From: Rhodocyclaceae bacterium
GTDB taxonomy: Bacteria > Pseudomonadota > Gammaproteobacteria > Burkholderiales > Rhodocyclaceae
NCBI GenBank assembly: GCA_028714035.1
Contig: JAQTNA010000010.1
Coordinates: 28,331 to 92,330 of the forward strand
Direction: 5' to 3'
Length of the DNA stretch: 64,000 bases
Below are positions 8,906 to 17,840 of this stretch, piece by piece (positions within the stretch are counted from its first letter, which is position 1; the number at the start of each line of letters is the position of its first letter). The position numbers and the translations under genes were made by a program. The notes beneath the pieces are model-generated. The model had not been told where the DNA came from, did not search any database, and saw nothing but the letters and a program-made list of their open reading frames with translations.

Positions 8906-10278
8906 GGGGGCCCAACAGATTTTCCCTGCGCCGGCGGCTTCTCGCCTTGCTGCTGTCCGGGACCGCCGCCTTCTGGGTCCTGGTGGCGGGCCTCAGCTAT
9001 TTCAACGCCCACCACGAGGTGGACGAGTTGTTCGATGTCCAGATGGCCCAACTGGGCCACACCCTGCTGGCCCTGGCCCTGTCCGACGCGGACGGCCCGG
9101 AGCCGGACATGGCCTGGCCCCACATGGGCCGCGGTCATCGTCGGCACGGGCTGTCCGAGGAACCCCGGATGATGTTCCAGTTGCGCGACGGGCAGGGTCG
9201 CCTGCTCCTGCGCACTCCCAACGCGCCGGAGACCCCGCTCACCGGGCGCGAGGGTTTCTCGGAAGTCAGGGATGCCTCCGGCCACTGGCGCTATTTCCTG
9301 ATCCACGATCCGGACAACCGTTTCCAGGTCCAGATCGGCGAAGACCATGCGGTTCGGGACGAGCTCATCCAGAAGACCGTCGCCCAGTTCATGCTGCCCA
9401 TCCTGCTCGGCCTGCCGCTCCTCGGGCTTTGGGTCTGGCATGCCATCGGCCGGGGCCTCGCCCCCCTGTCGGGGATAAGGGAGGAACTGGATCGCAGGGG
9501 ACCGGACCACCTGGCCAGCCTGCCGGCGGAAGCCATTCCGGAGGAAATCGCCCCCCTGGTGGCCACGCTCAACCGACTGCTGGGGGAGATCGAACAGACC
9601 CTGGAATCGGAAAGGTGCTTCACGGCGGACGCCGCCCACGAACTGCGCACGCCGCTCGCCGCCCTCCAGACCCAGCTCCACGTGGCCCAGCGCGCCCGGG
9701 ACGAGGAAGAGAGGGAACATGCCCTGAACCAGATGCGGGAAGGCCTCAAGCGCACCAGCCGGCTGGTGGAACAGATGCTGCACCTGGCACGTCTGGACCC
9801 GGAACGCAGCCTGCCCCAGTCGGCACCGCTGGACCTGGCGGAACTGGCGCGGGACGTGTGCGCCGAACTGGGCGCCCATGCCCTGGACAAGGGCCTGGAC
9901 CTCACCCTGGAGGCGGAAGAATCCGCGCCCATGGCCGGAGCGCAGGACTGGCTGCGGGTCCTGGTGCGCAACCTGGTGGATAACGCCATCCGTTACACGC
10001 CGACCGGCGGCCAGATCATGCTCGCCGTGTCCCCCGGAAGCGCCACGGCAGGGCCGATCCTGCACGTGGGCGACTCCGGCCCCGGCATCCCGCCGGAAAT
10101 GAGGGATGCCGCCCTGCGCCGCTTTCACCGCCTGGACGGCACCGGCCAGAGCGGCCACGGCCTGGGCCTGTCCATCGTCGCCCGCATCGCCGAACTGCAC
10201 GGCGCCGTCCTGAGCCTGGAACGCGACCCCCATCTACATGGCCTGGGGGTTACACTGGTGTTTCCTTCCCAGGCCTGA
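8902..10278 (+). CDS. QseC/PmrB-like sensor histidine kinase with His-rich periplasmic loop
   Basis: A 458-residue inner-membrane kinase. TM1 lies at ~12-33, a periplasmic domain at ~34-155, TM2 at ~158-178, then HAMP. The H-box is FTADAAHELRTPLAALQTQL, the N-box LVRNLVDNAIRYTP, and the G-box QSGHGLGLSIVARI. The periplasmic loop contains MAWPHMGRGHRRHG, with four His and two Met within about 14 residues. This is a plausible metal or pH sensing patch and fits the cation ATPase downstream. ATGA overlap with the regulator gene supports co-translation. Confidence 0.92.
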   Translation: MRGPNRFSLRRRLLALLLSGTAAFWVLVAGLSYFNAHHEVDELFDVQMAQLGHTLLALALSDADGPEPDMAWPHMGRGHRRHGLSEEPRMMFQLRDGQGRLLLRTPNAPETPLTGREGFSEVRDASGHWRYFLIHDPDNRFQVQIGEDHAVRDELIQKTVAQFMLPILLGLPLLGLWVWHAIGRGLAPLSGIREELDRRGPDHLASLPAEAIPEEIAPLVATLNRLLGEIEQTLESERCFTADAAHELRTPLAALQTQLHVAQRARDEEEREHALNQMREGLKRTSRLVEQMLHLARLDPERSLPQSAPLDLAELARDVCAELGAHALDKGLDLTLEAEESAPMAGAQDWLRVLVRNLVDNAIRYTPTGGQIMLAVSPGSATAGPILHVGDSGPGIPPEMRDAALRRFHRLDGTGQSGHGLGLSIVARIAELHGAVLSLERDPHLHGLGVTLVFPSQA

Positions 10279-10311
10279 GCCACCCGCCATGCGCCAATTG
10301 ACGGCCGATAA

Positions 10312-10433
10312 TTCACCGCAGCGGCGCAGAGGCGCGGAGAAAACAACAGCTTGTAAAGACTTCGGCGCTGCCGGCGGGGTCATTTCAGCGAAGTTATTGC
10401 TTTTCCTCCGCGCCTCTGCGCCTCGGCGATTCA
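10312..10433. repeat. Inverted repeat, CCGCAGAGGCGCAGAG family, copy 1
   Basis: The left arm (10312-10343) contains GGCGCAGAGGCGCGGAG followed by AAAA. The right arm (10401-10433) is its complement, TTTTCCTCCGCGCCTCTGCGCC. The core is ~55 bases. The same phrase family occurs between hisD and hisG (19173-19284). It fills the gap between the sensor kinase and the P-type ATPase gene. Confidence 0.8.
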
Positions 10434-10449
10434 ACAAGTCTTTGCCGGG

Positions 10450-12972
10450 ATGAGTCCTTCGTCCGGACCCGGCCTGAGCCGGGATGAGGTTGCACAGCGG
10501 CGCCTGGACGAGGGCTGGAACGAACTCGCCACCGACCAGAACCGGGGCCTGGCGGCCATCGCCCTGGAGGTATTGCGGGAACCCATGTTCCTGCTGCTCG
10601 TGGCCGCGGGCGGCATCTACCTGGCCATGGGCGACGCGCGGGAGGCCCTGGTGCTCCTGGGCTTCGTGCTCATCATCATGACCGTCACCATCCTCCAGGA
10701 GCGGCGCACCGAGAAGGCGCTGGAAGCCCTGCGCGACCTGTCCAGCCCCCGTGCCCTGGTGATACGGGAAGGCGAAACCGTGCGGATCGCCGGCCGGGAA
10801 GTGGTGCGGGACGACCTGGTGTTGCTGGAGGAAGGGGATCGCATACCCGCCGACGGCCTCCTGCTGGAGGCGCATGAACTGGCCTGCGACGAATCCCTCC
10901 TGACCGGCGAATCGGTAGCCGTGAGCAAGTTCGCCGGCGAGGGTGAGTCGGGCCAGGTCTTCGCCGGCACCCTGGCGGTCGCCGGCCAGGGCCTGATGCG
11001 GGTCACGGCCACGGGCAGCCGCACGGAACTGGGCCGGATAGGAAAATCCCTGGCGGACATCCCCCCGGAGACTTCACCTCTGCAAGGTGAGATCGCCCTC
11101 CTCACGCGCCGCCTGGCCGTCATCGGCGTCCTGCTGTGCCTGGCCACCGCCGCCCTCTACCTCCTGCTCCGGGGCGACCTGCTCGCCGGCCTCCTCGCCG
11201 GCATCACCCTGGCCATGGGCATCCTGCCCCAGGAGTTCCCGGTCATCCTGATCATCTTCCTGGCCCTGGGCGCCCGGCGCGTGGCGCGGGAGCGGGTGCT
11301 CACCCGGCGCCTGTCCGCCATCGAGACCCTGGGGGAGACCACCGTTCTATGCGTGGACAAGACCGGCACCCTGACCGAGAACCGCATGGCCCTGGCGAGC
11401 CTCGTGGTGGACGGCCGGGAACTGGCGGTCTCCAGCCCAGGCGGGCCGCAGGATTCCGCCGCCCTGCCCGAGCCCTACCATGAACTGCTGGAATACTGCG
11501 TGCTGGCCAGCGAAATCGCGCCCCGCGACCCCATGGAGCAGGCGTTCCACCTTTTCGCCCGCAGCAAACTGGCGGAGACGGAACACCTGCATCCGGACTG
11601 GGCGCTGGCCCGGGAGTACGAGCTCTCGCCGGAGATGCTGGCCATGTCCCACCTCTGGCGGCCCGAGGAAGGAGAGGCGCACGTGGTGGCGGCCAAGGGC
11701 GCCCCGGAGGCGATCTGCGACCTCTGCCACCTGGGCGAGGCAGAGCGGCAACGGATCGCGGCCGACGCGGAACGGCTGGCGGATCGGGGCCTGCGGGTGC
11801 TGGGGGTGGCCAAGGCGCGGCATGACGGCGCGGCCTGGCCGGAAATCCAGCATGACTTCGATTTCAGCTTCATCGGCCTGGTGGGCCTGGCCGACCCGCT
11901 GCGCCCCGGGGTACCGGCCGCGATCGCAGAATGCCGGCACGCCGGCATTCGGGTAGTGATGATCACCGGCGACCACCCGCACACGGCCCGCGCCATCGCC
12001 GAGCAAGCCGGCCTGCTCCGGGGGACGGTCCTCACCGGGCAGGAAATGGACGCCCTGCCGAAGAACGAACTGGCCGCCAGGATCGGCCAGGCCGAAGTAT
12101 TCGCCCGGGTGACGCCGCAGCAGAAATTGGCCATCGTGGAAGCGCTGAAGGCCTCCGGGGAAATCGTGGCCATGACCGGAGACGGGGTCAACGACGCGCC
12201 CGCGCTCAAGGCGGCCCACATCGGCATCAGTATGGGTCGGCGCGGCACGGACGTGGCCCGGGAAGCCGGCGCCCTGGTGCTGCTGGATGACGATTTTGCC
12301 GCCATCGTCTCGGCCATCCGCCTGGGCCGGCGCATCTTCTCCAACCTGCGCCAGGCCCTGATCTATACCCTGGCGGTGCACGTGCCGATCATTGGCCTCT
12401 CGATCATTCCGCTCCTCTTCGGCTGGCCCCTGGTGCTGGCGCCCATGCATATCGCCTTCCTGGAACTGGTCATCGCCCCGGCCTGCTCCGTCGTCTTCGA
12501 GGCCGAGGCCGAACATGGCGGCCTCATGCACCAGCCGCCGAGGCCGCGCTCCGAGCGCCTGGTAGCCGGCCGCCACCTGATGCTGGCCATGCTCCAGGGC
12601 CTGGCCTCCACCGCCGTGATCGTCGCCCTCTACCACTGGTCCCTGGTCCAAGGAGAGGACACGGCGCGCGCCCTGGCCTTCATCACCCTGGTCAGCGCCA
12701 ACGCCGCGCTGGTCTTTGCCAGCCGCTCACCCCGGCCTGGACTCCTGCCGGCCTTCCGCGGGGTGCCGCCCGTCGGCCTGGCGGTGCTGGCCGCCACCCT
12801 GGCCAGCCTCCTGGCCACCGTCACCCTGCCCGACCTGGCCGCCGCCTTCCGCTTCGCCACGCCGGAGCCCGGCCAGAGTTTTCTCGCCCTCGCCGCCGGC
12901 CTTTCCTGTTTGGCCCTGTTCGAAGCCGCAAAATACCTGCTCGCTGCACAGACTCGCCAACTGTCGCCGTAG
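10450..12972 (+). CDS. P-type cation-transporting ATPase (P2-like, unusual ion-site motifs)
   Basis: An 840-residue ATP-driven cation pump. An N-terminal cation-ATPase segment (LSRDEVAQRRLDEGWNEL) leads to M1/M2, the actuator motif LLTGES, M4 with GILPQEFPVIL, phosphorylation motif DKTGTLTENR, KGAPEAI in the nucleotide domain, and TGDGVNDAPALK. It ends with M5-M10. M4 has PQEFP instead of the PEGLP of SERCA-type Ca pumps. M6 (LELVIAPACSVVFEAEAE) lacks the usual NLVTD, so the ion cannot be read from the sequence. Convergent placement with a GDT1/UPF0016 gene suggests Mn or Ca. The stop codon lies inside the outer arm of a nested repeat. Confidence 0.88.
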   Translation: MSPSSGPGLSRDEVAQRRLDEGWNELATDQNRGLAAIALEVLREPMFLLLVAAGGIYLAMGDAREALVLLGFVLIIMTVTILQERRTEKALEALRDLSSPRALVIREGETVRIAGREVVRDDLVLLEEGDRIPADGLLLEAHELACDESLLTGESVAVSKFAGEGESGQVFAGTLAVAGQGLMRVTATGSRTELGRIGKSLADIPPETSPLQGEIALLTRRLAVIGVLLCLATAALYLLLRGDLLAGLLAGITLAMGILPQEFPVILIIFLALGARRVARERVLTRRLSAIETLGETTVLCVDKTGTLTENRMALASLVVDGRELAVSSPGGPQDSAALPEPYHELLEYCVLASEIAPRDPMEQAFHLFARSKLAETEHLHPDWALAREYELSPEMLAMSHLWRPEEGEAHVVAAKGAPEAICDLCHLGEAERQRIAADAERLADRGLRVLGVAKARHDGAAWPEIQHDFDFSFIGLVGLADPLRPGVPAAIAECRHAGIRVVMITGDHPHTARAIAEQAGLLRGTVLTGQEMDALPKNELAARIGQAEVFARVTPQQKLAIVEALKASGEIVAMTGDGVNDAPALKAAHIGISMGRRGTDVAREAGALVLLDDDFAAIVSAIRLGRRIFSNLRQALIYTLAVHVPIIGLSIIPLLFGWPLVLAPMHIAFLELVIAPACSVVFEAEAEHGGLMHQPPRPRSERLVAGRHLMLAMLQGLASTAVIVALYHWSLVQGEDTARALAFITLVSANAALVFASRSPRPGLLPAFRGVPPVGLAVLAATLASLLATVTLPDLAAAFRFATPEPGQSFLALAAGLSCLALFEAAKYLLAAQTRQLSP

Positions 12973-13242
12973 GGTGCGGTGAGGCACGAACCGCACCACG
13001 TGATGCGAGCGTGGCCAATGTGCCTCCTGATTGGTGCTGATCTTCAGCCAGAAAGTCATTGCGGGGTTTTGTGGGTCGGGCTTCAGCCCGACAAGCGCAC
13101 CTTGGTCGCTACAGTCGGGCTGAAGCCCAACCTACAGGGAACCCGATTTTCCGGAAGTTCCTTGAAATAGTTTCAGATGAAGATCAGCGCTAATCAGGAT
13201 ATGTCTAGCCCGATGCGGTTCGCTACGCTCACCACGTCCTAC
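12969..13242. repeat. Three-layer nested inverted repeat between convergent genes
   Basis: Outer arms 12969-12997 (GTAGGGTGCGGTGAGG) and 13212-13242 share GTAGG, GGTGAG and GAACCGCA. Middle arms 13026-13048 (CCTGATTGGTGCTGATCTTC) and 13176-13198 match at 20 of 23 positions. The centre (13071-13135) is copy 2 of the REP-like family, GTCGGGCTTCAGCCCGAC and its mirror. The TAG in each outer arm is the stop codon of the adjoining gene (ATPase at 12970-12972, GDT1-family gene at 13241-13239). Confidence 0.85.
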
Positions 13243-13814
13243 AAGCCCAGGCGCTCTCCGATGCCGAGGAGGGTGGCGATGCCCAGGAGGGCAAAGATCG
13301 CCGCGGCGATGGCGTGCACCAGGCGTACCGGCAGGACGTGGGCGGCGCGCTCGCCCAGGAACACCGCCGGAACGTCGGCGATCATCATGCCCAGGGTCGT
13401 CCCGGCCACCACCGGCAGCACCGCGTGGTACTGGGCGGCCAGGGCCACGGTGGCCACCTGGGTCTTGTCGCCCATCTCGGCCAGGAAGAAGGCCACCAGG
13501 GTCGTGCCGAAGACCCCCAACCGGGCCAACCGGGCCTCGCTCTCGTCGAACTCGTCCGGGACCAGGGTCCATGCGGCCATGGCGATGAAGGAAACACCGA
13601 GAATCCAGCGCAGGGTTTCCGGTGCCAGAACGGCCGTGATCCACGCTCCCAGCGCCCCGGCCAGGCCGTGATTGACCAGCGTGGCCACCAGGATGCCCAG
13701 CACGATGGGCAGGGGCTTTTTGAATCTGGCCGCGAGGATGAAGGCAAGCAGTTGGGTCTTGTCGCCGATTTCGGCGAGGGCGACGATGCCCGTGGAGACG
13801 AGGAAGCTTTCCAT
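13239..13814 (-). CDS. GDT1/TMEM165 (UPF0016) family cation exporter, Mn/Ca-type
   Basis: A 191-residue membrane protein with six predicted helices and the two family signatures, EIGDKTQ near the N-terminus and EMGDKTQ in the middle. Each signature supplies acidic residues to the ion path. Bacterial members (e.g. MneA) export Mn2+, while eukaryotic ones move Mn/Ca against protons. The start is the ATG at 13814 (MESFLVSTG); the frame extends upstream only through a TTG. A yybP-ykoY Mn riboswitch is not evident in the 5' region. It converges with the P-type ATPase, suggesting shared metal homeostasis. Confidence 0.9.
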   Translation of the reverse strand: MESFLVSTGIVALAEIGDKTQLLAFILAARFKKPLPIVLGILVATLVNHGLAGALGAWITAVLAPETLRWILGVSFIAMAAWTLVPDEFDESEARLARLGVFGTTLVAFFLAEMGDKTQVATVALAAQYHAVLPVVAGTTLGMMIADVPAVFLGERAAHVLPVRLVHAIAAAIFALLGIATLLGIGERLGL

Positions 13815-13997
13815 TTCATGTATCCATACAGAATAAAGGGGCACCGGCTCCCCGACCAAGGCCGCGATTGTAGCCGGTCAGGCCGCAGCGATGTCGGGGG
13901 CTCAAGATTCTCGCAGGCAAGCCGTTAAAATCCCCGTTGACGTTACAGTATTATTTCGAATGAAGCCGAGAATGGCCTGCCTCTGGGAAAGCCGCTC

Positions 13998-16900
13998 ATG
14001 CCCTCAGGCCTGAGGCAGCGGGTGGACTTGCGCGATCCCATCGTCTGGGTCGCCGCGTTCGTTTTCCTGCTGTGGTTGGCCGCCTGTTGGTATGGCACCG
14101 GCAGCCAGTTCGGCGCGCGCACCCGGGAAGACCTGCGCAGCCAGGGCATCAGCGCCCGCCAGCATCTGGACGAAATGACCACGGGGGTGAAGCGCATCCT
14201 CTCCGTGCGCCGCGGCGTGCCGGCCACCCTGGCCCGGGACACGGACATCCGGGAAGCTCTGAAGCGAGGCACCGGGCAGATACGGACGCAGAACCAGGAG
14301 GAACTCAGACAGCGCTGGAGTGCGGACCCCGCGCTGGCGCGCATCAGCCAATCGCTGCAACTGGCCGCCAGCGACCTCTCCCTCAGCGTGCTCTACGTGC
14401 TGGACACGGCCGGTAATTGCATCGCCAGCAGCAACCTGGAGGCCCCGGACAGTTTCATCGGTGGCAATTTCCGCGAGCGCAACTATTTCCAGAGCGCCGT
14501 CCGCGGCCAACCCGGCCGTCAGTTTGCCGTGGGCAAGGTCAGCAAGCAGGCGGGCATCTACTTTTCGGTGCCGATAATGGACGGGAACCGGATCATCGGC
14601 GCCATGGTCGGCAAGATCGAGATGCCCATACTCTCCCCCTGGATCAGCCTGGCCGACGGCGTCCTGACGGACGACTACGGCGTGATCGTCCTGGCCCGGG
14701 ACCGGACGCTGGAAATGCATGCCCTGCCGGACGCGGCCGCACTGCACATGGACCCGGTGCTGCGCCTCAGCCGCTACCAGCGCAAGGATGTGCCGGATCT
14801 ACCCCTCACCCCGGCCGCCGGCTTGCCGGACCTGATGCGGCTCCCCGGACGGGACGCTCCGCTCATGGTCCTGAGGAAGGATATCCCCGAACTCGGGCTG
14901 GGGGTGACGGTACTCTGGCCCGTACCCCAGATCGCCCAGGAAGCGCAGGAACGCCTGAAAGTCTTCTGGATTCTGGCCCTGCTCGGCCTCCTGGCCATCG
15001 GCGGAACCGCGACCACCTTGCTCTACCTGGGCAACATGAGCCGCGCCAGAAGGGTGGTCGAGGACAATGAGGTACGCTTTCGCACCCTGTTCCACGGCGC
15101 GGGGGATGCCATACTGCTCAACGCCGCCACGCAGGATGCCGTGGCACCCACGGGCCCGTTCCTGGAGGCGAATGACACGGCCTGCCTGCTGCTCGGCTAC
15201 AGCCGGGAGGAACTCCTGAGCCGCTCTCTCGTCGACATCGAGGAATCGCCCGACCAGACTCCATACTTCCTCGGCACAAGCGGCGCGGCCTTCCTGGAAC
15301 GGGTTTACCGAACCAAGGACGGTCGGCTCATCCCGGTGGAAATCACCGCCCGCGCCATGCATTTCGATGGCCGGGACGTGGTCATGTCCATGGTGCGCGA
15401 CGTCAGCGAGCGCCGCGCCGCCGAGGCGGCCCTGCACGAGAACGAGGAGCGCTACCACCTGATCGTGGACTCCACCGCGGAAGGCTTCTGGATGATCGGT
15501 CCGGACAGCCTGACCCAGGACGTGAACCCGGCCCTGTGCGCCATGCTCGGCTACAGCCGGGACGAGATGCTCGGCAGGAATCCCCTGGACTTCACGGATG
15601 GGGAAAACCGGAAGATATTGGCCGAACAGATGGGCTACATCGGCATGACCTCCAACCGCTATTACGATATCGAGCTCACGCGCAAGGACGGCAGCCACAT
15701 CCCGGTGTTTTTCCACGCCTCCACCCACTTCGACGAGGAAGAAAATGTCCTCATGGCCTTCGCCTTCGTCACCGACCTGCGGGAGCGGAAGCGCTCCGAG
15801 CAGGCCTTGCGGGAGGCGGCGGAAAACCTGGCTCGGGCCCAGGCCATCGCCCACCTGGGAAGCTGGCGCCTGAATCTGGCGACGGACGAACTCATCTGGT
15901 CGGACGAAACCGCCCGCATTTTCGGCCTGCCGCCGGACATGGCGGTAACCCGGCACTTCTGGGATCCCTTCCTGCATCCGACCGATCTGGCCAGGCGCCA
16001 GAGTGCGCTGGAAAAGGCGCTCAAAGGCGCCGCCTACGACCTGGAGTTTCCCATCGAGGTGGACGGACAGACCAAGTGGCTGCGCGAACTGGTGGCGGTG
16101 GTCCAGGATCGGGACGGACAGGCACTGGCCTGTCACGGCACGCTCCAGGACATCACCCAGACCAGAACCTATGCCCAGGAACTGGAACTGCACCGCAATC
16201 ACCTGGAAGAAATGGTGACCCAGCGCACGGCGGAGCTGAAAGGGGCCGAGGCGCGTTACCGGTCGGTGGTGGAAATCGCCCCGGACGGTTTCTGGACCGT
16301 GGACGAAGATCAGCGACTGCTGGAAGTGAACGACGCCTATGTGCGGCGCTCCGGCTACAGCCGGGAGGAATTGCTGGGCATGAGGATCGGCGACCTGGAC
16401 TGCACCCGGGATGCGTCCCAGATCCGGACCAACATCGCGCTCATCGCCGAACGCGGCTCCCTGCGCCTGGAAACCCGCCACCGGGCCAAGGATGGCAGCA
16501 TCTGGCCGGTCGAGGTGGCGGTATCCTACTGGAAGGAAGGCCGGCTGCTGTTCGCCTTCCTGCGCGACATCACGGAACGCAACATCCTGGAGACGGCGCG
16601 GGAGACCGCGCGGCTGGAGGCGGAACGCCTGGCCCGGGCCAAGAGCGAATTCCTGGCCAACATGAGCCATGAGATCCGCACCCCGTTGAACGGGGTACTG
16701 GGCCTGGCGCAAGTCGGCTTCCGGGAAAATTCTGGGCGCCGCGCCCAGAAGACCTTCGGCCACATCCTGGAATCCGGGAAGCTGTTGCTGGGCGTGGTCA
16801 ACGACATCCTGGACTTCTCCAAGATCGAGGCGGGGCGCATGAGTGTGGAACGCGTCCCGGTGGACCTCCACGGCCTGCTGCGCCAGGCGCTGGAACTCCA

Positions 16901-17768
16901 GGGCGAACGCGCGCGAACCAAGGGCATCGCGCTACGCCTGGAAAAAGAGGCCGGGCTGCCGGCCGCCTGTCTGGGTGACCCCCTGCGCCTGTCCCAGGTG
17001 CTGGGCAACCTGTTGTCCAACGCCATCAAGTTCACCGAGTGGGGCACGGTCAGCCTGCATGTCGGCCGGGAGCCCGAGGAAAGCGGAGACACGCTGGTGT
17101 TGCGCGTCTCCGACACCGGCATAGGCATGACGGCAGAGCAGATCACCCGATTGTTCACCCCGTTCGAGCAGGCCGACGGCTCCACCACCCGGCGCTTCGG
17201 CGGCACGGGCCTGGGGCTCGCCATCAGCATGACCATGGCCAAACTCATGGGCGGGGAAATCCGGGTCAAGAGCCGGATCGGAGAAGGCAGCGAATTCGAA
17301 TTCAGGCTCCCCCTGCTGGAACCGGTCGCCGGCACCATGACCGCCGGGCAGACCGCCACGGCCTACGCGCCCCGAGGGAAACACGGGCAGATGCTGGCGG
17401 GCCTCTCGATCCTCGCCGCCGAGGACAACGACATCAACCGCATGGTGCTGGACGAGATGCTGAGCACGGAGGGGGCAAAACTGACCCTGGTGGAAAACGG
17501 GCGGCTGGCGGTGGAGCGCATCATCGCCGATGGACCGGATTTCTACAACCTGGTGCTCATGGACATACAGATGCCGGAAATGGACGGCATGGAGGCGACC
17601 CGGCGCATCCGGGAACTGGCGCCGCGCCTGCCCATCGTGGGCCAGACCGCCCATGCCCTGCCCGAGGAAAAGGAACGCTGCCTCGCGGCCGGCATGGTGG
17701 ACCATGTGGCCAAGCCCCTGGAACAGGACGCCCTGATCGCCGCCATCCTGCGCCACGCGCGAACCTGA
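13998..17768 (+). CDS. Cache/multi-PAS sensor hybrid histidine kinase
   Basis: A 1256-residue kinase. TM1 lies at ~15-31, then a periplasmic dCache-type domain (~50-310) with the DctB-like stretch FRERNYFQSAVRGQPGRQFAVG, and TM2 at ~322-345. Four PAS domains follow (~356-470, 480-598, 612-735, 752-862), then a coiled coil. HisKA has His891 in MSHEIRTPLNG, and HATPase has GGTGLGLAIS. A C-terminal receiver carries AAEDNDIN and the phospho-Asp in LMDIQMPEMDG. No HPt is present, so relay needs a partner. C4-dicarboxylate or another organic acid is a plausible ligand class from the Cache type, but this is not provable here. The H-box region closely resembles the vestigial one in the chimera at 34.3-36.2 kb. 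Confidence 0.92.
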   Translation: MPSGLRQRVDLRDPIVWVAAFVFLLWLAACWYGTGSQFGARTREDLRSQGISARQHLDEMTTGVKRILSVRRGVPATLARDTDIREALKRGTGQIRTQNQEELRQRWSADPALARISQSLQLAASDLSLSVLYVLDTAGNCIASSNLEAPDSFIGGNFRERNYFQSAVRGQPGRQFAVGKVSKQAGIYFSVPIMDGNRIIGAMVGKIEMPILSPWISLADGVLTDDYGVIVLARDRTLEMHALPDAAALHMDPVLRLSRYQRKDVPDLPLTPAAGLPDLMRLPGRDAPLMVLRKDIPELGLGVTVLWPVPQIAQEAQERLKVFWILALLGLLAIGGTATTLLYLGNMSRARRVVEDNEVRFRTLFHGAGDAILLNAATQDAVAPTGPFLEANDTACLLLGYSREELLSRSLVDIEESPDQTPYFLGTSGAAFLERVYRTKDGRLIPVEITARAMHFDGRDVVMSMVRDVSERRAAEAALHENEERYHLIVDSTAEGFWMIGPDSLTQDVNPALCAMLGYSRDEMLGRNPLDFTDGENRKILAEQMGYIGMTSNRYYDIELTRKDGSHIPVFFHASTHFDEEENVLMAFAFVTDLRERKRSEQALREAAENLARAQAIAHLGSWRLNLATDELIWSDETARIFGLPPDMAVTRHFWDPFLHPTDLARRQSALEKALKGAAYDLEFPIEVDGQTKWLRELVAVVQDRDGQALACHGTLQDITQTRTYAQELELHRNHLEEMVTQRTAELKGAEARYRSVVEIAPDGFWTVDEDQRLLEVNDAYVRRSGYSREELLGMRIGDLDCTRDASQIRTNIALIAERGSLRLETRHRAKDGSIWPVEVAVSYWKEGRLLFAFLRDITERNILETARETARLEAERLARAKSEFLANMSHEIRTPLNGVLGLAQVGFRENSGRRAQKTFGHILESGKLLLGVVNDILDFSKIEAGRMSVERVPVDLHGLLRQALELQGERARTKGIALRLEKEAGLPAACLGDPLRLSQVLGNLLSNAIKFTEWGTVSLHVGREPEESGDTLVLRVSDTGIGMTAEQITRLFTPFEQADGSTTRRFGGTGLGLAISMTMAKLMGGEIRVKSRIGEGSEFEFRLPLLEPVAGTMTAGQTATAYAPRGKHGQMLAGLSILAAEDNDINRMVLDEMLSTEGAKLTLVENGRLAVERIIADGPDFYNLVLMDIQMPEMDGMEATRRIRELAPRLPIVGQTAHALPEEKERCLAAGMVDHVAKPLEQDALIAAILRHART

Positions 17769-17789
17769 GGGCATTAAACGGCAGGCATG

Positions 17790-17840
17790 GTAGGTCGGGT
17801 TTCAACCCGACATCGTTTGTCGGAATAAATTCCGACCTAC
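17790..17840. repeat. REP-like palindromic repeat, copy 3, overlapping the hisD stop
   Basis: GTAGGTCGGGTTTCAACCCGACA faces TGTCGGAATAAATTCCGACCTAC. The terminal CTAC contains the TAG stop codon of hisD on the minus strand (17839-17837). It lies between the 3' ends of two convergent genes. Confidence 0.85.

Noticed and set aside
13815..13960. yybP-ykoY Mn riboswitch before the GDT1-family gene
   Set aside because: GGGGAG occurs, but too close to the start codon and without the rest of the conserved core.
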